A DNA stretch of 5,645 nucleotides from Deltaproteobacteria bacterium RIFOXYA12_FULL_61_11 (lineage in GTDB: Bacteria; Bdellovibrionota_F; JAHFAK01; YA12-FULL-61-11): the NCBI GenBank assembly GCA_001799195.1, contig MGSU01000011.1, forward strand, positions 1,776 through 7,420, written 5' to 3'. This document shows, piece by piece, positions 1 through 5,263 of this stretch. A program made the position numbers and the translations under genes. Within the stretch, counting starts at the first letter, position 1. The number at the start of each line of letters is the position of its first letter. The notes beneath the pieces were generated by a model, which did no database searches, was not told the origin of the DNA, and saw nothing but the letters and a program-made list of their open reading frames with translations.

Positions 1-1
1 G

Positions 2-307
2 GCGGTCGGTTGGTTGGGCGAAAGCGAGGGCTCGACCATACCGGCCTTCGGGGCAGCAGCCTTGGCCGGGCTTCCGGAGTTGAGCTGGTGGCTTGCCAAC
101 GGCACGAGGTCCGAGCATGATGCGGGACTGTTCACCTTGCTGCTTTGTGTTCCGGCCGCGGTGCTGGGCTATCACGCCAAGGCCCTACAGTCCGGGATCG
201 AGGTCCTGCAGGGAATTGTGTTTGCTCCGCCCAGGTTTTCCGTGGCCGAACTCGAAGTCGGCGATGCCCCGCTGGTCGAGTTGGAATTGCTGCGTGGCCA
301 CTTCTGA
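2..307 (+). CDS. C-terminal part of an unidentified upstream protein (5' end outside window)
   Basis: The reading frame is open from the first complete codon at base 2 to the TGA at 305-307, so this is the last roughly 101 residues of a gene that begins before the window. A TTG at 14 could act as a start, but the open frame before it argues for truncation by the window edge. The visible part has a hydrophobic stretch (around LFTLLLCVPAAVLGYH) followed by an amphipathic segment and an acidic tail ending in ELELLRGHF. The order small/hydrophobic segment, then a Pro-containing hydrophobic helix, then a charged helix faintly recalls the C-terminal part of MotA/TolQ/ExbB-type membrane proteins, but this is only an impression. 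A probable terminator follows directly and the next gene starts 260 bp later behind its own promoter, so it is probably not part of the downstream gene set. Confidence 0.55.
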   Translation, partial: AVGWLGESEGSTIPAFGAAALAGLPELSWWLANGTRSEHDAGLFTLLLCVPAAVLGYHAKALQSGIEVLQGIVFAPPRFSVAELEVGDAPLVELELLRGHF

Positions 308-315
308 GGTGGGGC

Positions 316-339
316 AAGAGTACCCGACCGTACTTTTTT
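316..339 (+). terminator. Probable intrinsic terminator of the upstream gene
   Basis: Just after the stop codon at 307, AAGAGTAC (316-323) can pair with GTACTTTT (330-337) around a six-base loop, with one G-U pair, and a run of six T residues occupies 334-339. A competing GC-richer stem (GGTGGG at 308-313 with CCC-G-ACC at 323-329) ends just before the T run. Either fold gives a hairpin plus U-tract arrangement. The stems are short, so the call is moderate. Confidence 0.4.
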
Positions 340-340
340 C

Positions 341-369
341 TTGACCACTTTGACGCAGCGTGCTATATA
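341..369 (+). promoter_or_regulatory. Extended -10 sigma-70-type promoter for the four-gene set
   Basis: TTGACC at 341-346 matches five of six bases of the -35 consensus. After a 17-bp spacer, TATATA at 364-369 serves as the -10 element, and the TG at 361-362 one base before it makes an extended -10 (TGnTATATA). The predicted transcript start is near 376, giving a leader of about 190 nt before the first gene at 568. The promoter begins one base after the T run of the probable upstream terminator, so the four-gene set appears to be transcriptionally separate. Confidence 0.6.
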
Positions 370-409
370 CCCCCGCATCAGAGAACAGAACCGTGTCAGT
401 TGTCCGACC

Positions 410-470
410 ATCGTACCGGGTTGAATTCGGGAATACGATTCGTGTTTTCGAATCAATGGCCCTTTGGGGC
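410..470 (+). promoter_or_regulatory. Leader segment with overlapping inverted repeats
   Basis: In the leader between the promoter and the first gene, ATCGTA (410-415) is complementary to TACGAT (434-439). GATTCG (437-442) is perfectly complementary to CGAATC (449-454) around a six-base loop. The two stems share bases 437-439, so they cannot both form completely. A third short stem, GCCC (459-462) with GGGC (467-470), follows. This could be an alternative-fold leader or a DNA operator dyad. No known riboswitch is recognised, and no U-tract follows the stems. The remaining leader (471-558) shows nothing else that can be named. Confidence 0.25.
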
Positions 471-557
471 GCAGAAACGGTGCGATACCAACAGGTTGAT
501 GGTTGGGTCGGCAATTGCAAAGGGAGGTTCTCGGATCGAAGAACAACTCGTGCGGGA

Positions 558-563
558 GGGGGG
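558..563 (+). promoter_or_regulatory. Strong purine-rich ribosome binding site of the small-protein gene
   Basis: The G-rich run GGGAGGGGGG before ATG 568 contains GGAGGG-type anti-SD complementarity at normal spacing. It decides the start at 568 over the in-frame ATG at 499 and suggests that the small protein is made in high amount relative to the next gene, which lacks a clear site. Confidence 0.5.
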
Positions 564-567
564 AACG

Positions 568-801
568 ATGAAGAACGAAGCCATCGTCATGGCCATGTTG
601 CTGGGTATGTCGGGCATGATCGGTTACGCAAAACCGAACCCGGCGCTGAAACTCCTGATTGAAAAAGAAACCAAGGCCGACAAAGAGCTCAAGACCAAAC
701 CCGAGGTCATCCCTCCGAGCATCGAGGCGCGGATAGAGAAGAGGGATTTATCAATAGAGCCATATGATTCATGTGGTACCCATTTTACGAATGAACGATA
801 A
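568..801 (+). CDS. Small protein with signal-like N-terminus; candidate YcaO substrate (precursor peptide)
   Basis: This gene encodes 77 residues and its family is not recognised. The ATG at 568 is chosen because GGGAGGGGGG lies a few bases upstream. An in-frame ATG at 499 and a longer open frame before it lack such a site. Residues 5-21 are hydrophobic (AIVMAMLLGMSGMIGYA) after a short MKNE start, with a possible signal-peptidase site after A21. Residues 22-60 are highly charged (KPNPALKLLIEKETKADKE and on), resembling a helical leader. The tail, residues 61-77, ends PYDSCGTHFTNER and holds S68, C69, T71 and T74, the residue types that YcaO cyclodehydratases convert to azolines. The gene heads a set with a YcaO gene, which is the main reason to suspect a RiPP precursor. 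A secretion signal on such a precursor would be unusual, so a small periplasmic accessory protein is the main alternative. The last codons are AT-rich, unlike the leader codons. Confidence 0.65.
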   Translation: MKNEAIVMAMLLGMSGMIGYAKPNPALKLLIEKETKADKELKTKPEVIPPSIEARIEKRDLSIEPYDSCGTHFTNER

Positions 802-816
802 TGTCATTATAACTCA

Positions 817-2376
817 ATGAAAATACAGTTTTTATTCTGTATTTCTATTCTTCTACCCGTTTATCTCCTGGGATCACCCCGGGAAAATGGGAGACAACCA
901 ATGCCAAAAAGATTTTTCCGTTTATCATACTATGAACTTCCTCAAGCCATAGATACTTCAAGGCTCGGTTCTATTTCCGAATACTACCTCGCCGCCAATC
1001 TTGGCGGTACCCTGGTCGTCCTTGGGGCCGCCGATCAATATTATTCCTGCTTGGCCAGGCGTTGGGAGGTAGACCGGACCAAGAACACCCTCACCTTCAC
1101 CCTGGATCCGAGGGCCCACTTTAGCAACGGCGACCCCATCACGACCGAGGACGTGGTCTCTACCTTCAAACGGCTGGCCCTCAATGGGTCCTTCCATTTC
1201 GCCGTGCGGGAACTTCTGCTCGGCGCCGACCGCCTGCAACGCATGGAAGATCCTTTTCCCGGGGTGGTCGCGCTGGACGCTGCGCAGGTCCGCTTCACCT
1301 TTCACCAACTCAGCCCGCTCAGTCTCTATCTTTTCACCATGGCCGATACCTCCATCCTGCACCGCAGCCAGGTAGAGGGAGCGAGGTTAGCCGTAGACAA
1401 CTGGGCGGTCAGTTCCGGCGCGTACAGTGTAGCAGCATGGGAACCCGGCAAGCTCCGCCTGCGCAAGAACCCGCACTTTCCGTTGATCGAGCCGACCAGC
1501 CTCGAAGAACTGGAATTGGTTGAGGTCCGTGAACGGGACAAGCTCATCGAAGGCCTGGTGAGCGGCGGTCTGCAGTATACTCTGGAGAGCTTTCTCACCA
1601 CCGAAGCGGGCTACGACAAGCTGCTCGCTTCCCCCAGCATTGAGATCAGACCCCGCTCGTATTGCGCCACGATGTTTCTTTTTCTGTTTCCCCGGCTGGA
1701 ACTGATGCAGAGCAAGGCCAACCGCCAGGCCCTCTATCGACAACTGTATCAAGCCAAGCTCGACCTACGGCCGCTGAAGAACGAGTGGTTCTCCCCTGCC
1801 TATCACCTGTACCTGCCGACCCAACTTGGCAAACCCAGCCAAGAAGAGGTCGAGACCTTGCTTGCGACCTTCCCGTCCGAACCTCCACGGGCGCTTCGCG
1901 ACAACCGCTTCGAATACCTCTACATGCCCTGGCTCTTCGATGACCGCAGCGGGAATATCTTGATCGAGTTCATGCAGAAGTTCGGTTTCGTCGCCAACGC
2001 CAACCGCTTCGTCTCGAATGAGGACTGGGTCGCCCGTAAGCCCAAGTATTTGTTCTTTGGATCTCCTTTGTACATCGATGAGCGCGAGTTGCACGAGACC
2101 TTTTCGTATATGCTGTCGGTCGGGTTGTATTTCAAGGAGAACGCAGAGAAGGTGAGGGCGCTCAATCTTCGTCTTGCCGCAGAGCAGGACGACTTCAAGC
2201 GCGCCGCCCTCACCAAGGAAATCGGGCTGCTCCTGGTCGATGACGCGCTGGTCTTTCCGCTCTATCATGTCATCCGTCAGGATTTTCTGCATCGTGAGTA
2301 CGAGTTCAGCGCGGTCAACGGATTTCACGGTACGCCGACCCTGTGGCGACTGCGCAAGCGTGCCCCACAACCATGA
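817..2376 (+). CDS. Family-5 (OppA/DppA-like) extracellular solute-binding protein
   Basis: The 519-residue product fits the length and layout of the SBP_bac_5 family, which binds peptides and related ligands, usually in the periplasm for an ABC importer. The clearest signature is at residues 90-120: NTLTFTLDPRAHFSNGDP followed by ITTEDVVSTFKRL, matching the family pattern of a predicted strand, F-x-(D/N)-G-x-P-(V/I)-T-A/T-E-D-V. Later segments (WAVSSGAYSVAAWEPGKLRL, and FPLYHVIRQDFLH near the end) also fit. Residues 1-20 look like a Sec signal peptide (hydrophobic FLFCISILLPVYLL) without an obvious lipobox. No permease or ATPase gene accompanies it, so it may serve sensing, peptide capture or presentation rather than import. 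ATG 817 has no clear Shine-Dalgarno sequence; in-frame ATG 901 has GGGAG seven bases upstream but would delete the signal peptide. The stop overlaps the YcaO start. The first about 145 bases are AT-rich compared with the rest of the gene. Confidence 0.85.
   Translation: MKIQFLFCISILLPVYLLGSPRENGRQPMPKRFFRLSYYELPQAIDTSRLGSISEYYLAANLGGTLVVLGAADQYYSCLARRWEVDRTKNTLTFTLDPRAHFSNGDPITTEDVVSTFKRLALNGSFHFAVRELLLGADRLQRMEDPFPGVVALDAAQVRFTFHQLSPLSLYLFTMADTSILHRSQVEGARLAVDNWAVSSGAYSVAAWEPGKLRLRKNPHFPLIEPTSLEELELVEVRERDKLIEGLVSGGLQYTLESFLTTEAGYDKLLASPSIEIRPRSYCATMFLFLFPRLELMQSKANRQALYRQLYQAKLDLRPLKNEWFSPAYHLYLPTQLGKPSQEEVETLLATFPSEPPRALRDNRFEYLYMPWLFDDRSGNILIEFMQKFGFVANANRFVSNEDWVARKPKYLFFGSPLYIDERELHETFSYMLSVGLYFKENAEKVRALNLRLAAEQDDFKRAALTKEIGLLLVDDALVFPLYHVIRQDFLHREYEFSAVNGFHGTPTLWRLRKRAPQP
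2373..2376 (+). promoter_or_regulatory. ATGA stop-start overlap coupling the binding protein and YcaO genes
   Basis: The YcaO start ATG (2373-2375) overlaps the binding-protein stop TGA (2374-2376). There is no strong Shine-Dalgarno sequence just upstream (the bases are GCGTGCCCCACAACC), so termination-reinitiation is the likely route to YcaO synthesis. The upstream in-frame GTG-like start at 2343 is not needed. This ties the amounts of the two proteins together and suggests a functional link. Confidence 0.55.
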
Positions 2377-3467
2377 GTCTTGAAGAACTGTGGCACCTCC
2401 GGAATGAACCGCGGAGTTACTCCGAACGGGTGGAGCTCTTGTTGGGGCACCTCGACGCCGAAGCGGCGAAAGGGATGGTCACGGACCTTGTAATTTTCGA
2501 AGACGAGCCGGAAGATCCTCTCGACCCCTCCCTCTGCCGCTTCCTGATAAAGTACCGAGAACGAGAGGGGCGACCAGTGATCTGTACGGGCATTGCTCCA
2601 AACAGAGAACGGGCCTTGCTCAAAGCCTTGGCCGAGGCCGTGGAAAGAACTTGCTTTTACGATCGAGGGTTATCCTGGCGCACACTCGACTGCAGCGCAA
2701 ATCGATGGAGTGACGCTGGGCCTGTCCTTGAATCGACCAACGGGCTGGCCTTTCACACCGAGGTGCAGCCCTGTCTGTTGGCCAGCCTGTGCGAGTTGGT
2801 CGAACGCCATCATCTCGCCTTGCACTGGTATACAGCGCAACCGGCTCTCGGTCGTCTGAACTGTCAACGGTTGCCCTTATTGGGACAGGCAGAAGAAGTC
2901 CTGCGCTCGCGAGGAGCCGATTTCCATGCTCTTCTCCTCGACCGGCTTGGGCCACTCACGACGGTGGGATTGCTGGCCCGCACCAAGCGCGAGGATGTGG
3001 GATTTCACCTTCTGTTCTCGACGGCTTGCGGTTTGGAACTCGAGCCGACTCTCCGCCGGGCTTGGGGCGAATTGGTCTGTCAATATCGCAGTCATCCCCT
3101 GCGGCGAGCCTTGGAGCGAGGTGGTCCTCCTGACACGGTTACCAGCATCGAGGAGCACGATCTGTTTTATCAGCGGCCGGACCGCCTGGCGGTTTTCGAC
3201 ATGCTGCTGGACTGTGAACCATGCTCGGACCTACCGGCCCAAGAAGTCGGGGTCGAAGTGTTGCCGAGTTTCTTGCGGGAGTGGTCGATCGAGGTCGCCG
3301 TGGCACAATTGCCTGAATCCTTGGCAGGAACGTGGCTGATGCACTGTGCTTCCCCGCGGTTGGTGAATTTAGGGTTCGGTAAACGCGAGAGCCTCAATCG
3401 TACGAGGCTTGAAGCGATACTCGGGAGGTCCTTGCCGGGAACGTGCCCCCCACACCCGTTGCCTTGA
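2373..3467 (+). CDS. YcaO-domain protein, probable azoline-forming cyclodehydratase
   Basis: The 364-residue product carries the YcaO fold signatures. The first is GIAPNRERALLKALAEAVER (73-92) with the ATP/Mg-binding ExxER at E88-R92. The second is ASLCELVERHHLALHW (137-152) with ExxER at E141-R145, and a later E233...Q237 segment follows the usual G-x-(A/C)-x-x-L-E-P-x-L-x-R-A pattern. SIEEHDLFYQRPDRLAVFDMLL (258-279) matches the usual acidic-His segment. The protein ends exactly in PHPLP (360-364), the Pro-x-Pro-x-Pro tail characteristic of azol(in)e-forming YcaO enzymes, which use ATP to cyclise Cys, Ser or Thr in a peptide backbone. The Ser of the usual SxxExxER motif is Ala here. No RRE or E1-like domain is fused: the first 60 residues are too short for one, and no partner gene is visible. 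ATG 2373 forms an ATGA overlap with the preceding stop, implying translational coupling to the binding protein. Alternatives are thioamide or amidine chemistry. The YcaO assignment is firm; the exact reaction is inferred. Confidence 0.9.
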   Translation: MSLEELWHLRNEPRSYSERVELLLGHLDAEAAKGMVTDLVIFEDEPEDPLDPSLCRFLIKYREREGRPVICTGIAPNRERALLKALAEAVERTCFYDRGLSWRTLDCSANRWSDAGPVLESTNGLAFHTEVQPCLLASLCELVERHHLALHWYTAQPALGRLNCQRLPLLGQAEEVLRSRGADFHALLLDRLGPLTTVGLLARTKREDVGFHLLFSTACGLELEPTLRRAWGELVCQYRSHPLRRALERGGPPDTVTSIEEHDLFYQRPDRLAVFDMLLDCEPCSDLPAQEVGVEVLPSFLREWSIEVAVAQLPESLAGTWLMHCASPRLVNLGFGKRESLNRTRLEAILGRSLPGTCPPHPLP

Positions 3468-3481
3468 TCGGTCTTGTGACC

Positions 3482-3487
3482 AGGAGG
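3482..3487 (+). promoter_or_regulatory. Consensus AGGAGG ribosome binding site of the kinase gene
   Basis: AGGAGG sits six bases before GTG 3494 in the 26-nt gap after the YcaO stop. It is the best Shine-Dalgarno match in the set after the first gene and decides the start at 3494. The kinase is therefore translated independently of YcaO although probably on the same transcript. Confidence 0.65.
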
Positions 3488-3493
3488 CCACAC

Positions 3494-5224
3494 GTGCCCA
3501 AAAAACTCACTCTGGTGATCCTCGGCGGCACCATCTTGTCGGTGTTTCTTGCACTGATCGGCGGTCTGGTGCTCCAGAACATGGTCGAGCAAAGTCTCGC
3601 CGAGGATTTGACCCTCGAGCGGCAGCGCCACTATGAGTATGTGATAGGCGGTGTTCGCACGTCGCTGCTGCTGGCTGATTTCCGCAAGGTCGAACAGGAC
3701 CTACAATCGGCTCTTGGCGGGGAAGAAGTTGATGAAATTATTCTCTATGATGCGACTGGGAAGGTTGTGCACAGGATCGACGCACACAACGGTAACTCAG
3801 GAAAAGCTGTTGAGCAGGTGTCGGTCGGGATCTGGTACGACGAAAGTGGGCGCGAGCCCTGGGGCACTGCGGTCTTCAACCTGCATCGACGCAACAGCGC
3901 GCTGCAGAATACCTTACGCGGTCTCCTGCTCCTCGTGGCAGGGGTCGGCCTCCTGCTTTTCATCGTCTTCGCTGTCACCGTCCTTCTGGCCTTGGCCAAG
4001 GAATACCGGTTGTATCGCCGCTTGGCCATTGAGATTGTCGGCGCCAAGGGAGGTCTCGAGGAAGGAAGACGGCTCCCCCTGCCGGTCTTCGAGGAACTGC
4101 GCCGGCTGGCCGCTGAGTTGGAACGGAACAACCACCTGTTGCGCCGGCAGACGGAATTGGCTGCGGTCGGCCGGACCACGGCCATGTTGGCCCACGACCT
4201 GCGGAAACCTTTTGCACTCTTCAAGGTGGCGCTCGGCAGGGTGCTCGAACTCAACGAGGTGGGAGACCAACAGGTCGGGCAAATCCGCCAGGTCGAGGCC
4301 GAACTCGGTCATGCCGAGCGCATGCTCGAAGATCTTTTGGCTGCGACCAGCGAGCGCAACTTGATCCTGCTGCCCGAGGATCCGGTGCAACTTGCCGAGG
4401 AGGCCCTTGCCTCGTCATTTCCCACAGGCGTGCCGGCCGAACTCCACCTTCGCCGGGAACTTCGAACAACCCGCCCTGTCCGCGCCGATCGACGGGCTGT
4501 CGAACGCATCCTTCTCAATGTGATTCAGAACGCGGTCGAGGCTTCGCACGGACAAGGACCGGTGACGGTCCGCACCCAGGACGGCGGCGAAGGTCAGGGG
4601 CAGGTACTATTTTCGGTGCACAATCATGGCAGTTATCTGCCGCCCGAGTTACACGAGCGTATTTTTGAACCCTTCTACACCAGCGGAAAACGCGGGGGAA
4701 CCGGCCTGGGTTTGGCCATCTGTCGCAAGTTGGCAGAAGAACACGGCGGCACCATCTGGGTGCAAAGCGAACCCGAGGAAGGTACGACCTTTTTCGTAGC
4801 GTTGCCGGCCTGGGAGGGTGCCGAGGACAGCGCGAAGGTGAAACCTGACGTGCCGCACCCAAGGGAAGGGCTGGTCCTGGTCGTTGACGACGACGAGCTG
4901 CTTCGCACCCATACGGTCGAGTTGGTAGCCCGTCGATGGGGCCGGGAAAAGGTCGTCTCCGCTGCGACCCCGGCCGAGGCCCGTGCCGCTCTTGAGGCTG
5001 GGGGAATACGCCTCGTCTTCACCGATCTTGAATTGGGCGTTCCGGGGGACAACGGTCTCGACCTGGCCCGCTGGATCCGCCTCCATTACCCCGCTCTGCC
5101 CGTGCTCCTAGTCACCAGCGCCGATGCCTCGCTCGGCAAAACCGAACTGGAACAGGGCATCGCCACCGCCTGGCTGCGGGCCCCGCTCAATGCCGAAACC
5201 CTGGCCGGGGTGCTGCCGCTGTAG
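3494..5224 (+). CDS. Membrane hybrid sensor histidine kinase with C-terminal receiver domain
   Basis: The 576-residue product has a transmembrane helix at 5-27, a periplasmic region at about 28-142 containing VDEIILYDATGKVV (79-92), typical of small PDC/Cache-like sensor folds, and a second helix at 143-168. A linker helix leads to the HisKA domain with MLAHDLRKPFALFK (phospho-accepting H234). The HATPase domain has the N-box NVIQNAVEAS (342-351), FEPFYTSG (391-398) and GGTGLGLAIC (401-410). The receiver domain (about 459-576) has the acidic pocket DDD (465-467), phospho-acceptor D511 in FTDLELG and T541/S542. The usual Lys-Pro near its end is replaced by LRAP (561-564), so the conserved Lys is missing. 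The G1-box Asp is Asn (HNHG). GTG 3494 is chosen because AGGAGG (3482-3487) lies six bases before it; GTG 3443, 17 codons upstream and overlapping YcaO, has a weaker site. No DNA-binding output is present. Confidence 0.92.
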   Translation: MPKKLTLVILGGTILSVFLALIGGLVLQNMVEQSLAEDLTLERQRHYEYVIGGVRTSLLLADFRKVEQDLQSALGGEEVDEIILYDATGKVVHRIDAHNGNSGKAVEQVSVGIWYDESGREPWGTAVFNLHRRNSALQNTLRGLLLLVAGVGLLLFIVFAVTVLLALAKEYRLYRRLAIEIVGAKGGLEEGRRLPLPVFEELRRLAAELERNNHLLRRQTELAAVGRTTAMLAHDLRKPFALFKVALGRVLELNEVGDQQVGQIRQVEAELGHAERMLEDLLAATSERNLILLPEDPVQLAEEALASSFPTGVPAELHLRRELRTTRPVRADRRAVERILLNVIQNAVEASHGQGPVTVRTQDGGEGQGQVLFSVHNHGSYLPPELHERIFEPFYTSGKRGGTGLGLAICRKLAEEHGGTIWVQSEPEEGTTFFVALPAWEGAEDSAKVKPDVPHPREGLVLVVDDDELLRTHTVELVARRWGREKVVSAATPAEARAALEAGGIRLVFTDLELGVPGDNGLDLARWIRLHYPALPVLLVTSADASLGKTELEQGIATAWLRAPLNAETLAGVLPL

Positions 5225-5241
5225 CCGAGCCCAGTAATCCC

Positions 5242-5257
5242 ACCTCTGGTATGAGGT
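5242..5257. terminator. Possible weak bidirectional terminator hairpin between convergent genes
   Basis: ACCTC (5242-5246) pairs with GAGGT (5253-5257) around a six-base loop in the 39-bp gap between the kinase stop (5224) and the stop of the convergent gene (5264). The stem is short and neither side carries a proper T run, so this may be chance. The position is where a shared terminator would be expected. Confidence 0.22.
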
Positions 5258-5263
5258 CCTCTG

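Noticed and set aside
145-567. Extended open frame upstream of the small gene, in frame with ATG 568
   Set aside because: It runs antiphase across the end of the upstream gene and through the terminator and promoter. ATG 499 within it lacks a good ribosome binding site, whereas 568 has a strong one followed by a signal-like segment.
1765-2370. Long minus-strand open frame opposite the binding-protein gene
   Set aside because: It lies fully inside a well-supported SBP_bac_5 gene and its translation has no recognisable domain. It is explained by the codon bias of the plus-strand gene.
2343-2372. In-frame start at 2343 for the YcaO protein
   Set aside because: It would overlap the SBP gene by 34 bases without a ribosome binding site. 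ATG 2373 gives the common ATGA junction and a natural N-terminus.
3443-3493. GTG 3443 as start of the kinase, overlapping YcaO by 25 bases
   Set aside because: The upstream bases give only a weak ribosome binding site and the extra 17 residues look uninformative. GTG 3494 has AGGAGG at six-base spacing and begins MPKKLTL just before the first membrane helix.
3745-4390. Overlapping long minus-strand open frames opposite the kinase gene
   Set aside because: The sense strand encodes clear HisKA and transmembrane motifs. The antisense translations are low-complexity Ser/Arg- or Gln-rich with no ribosome binding site noted.
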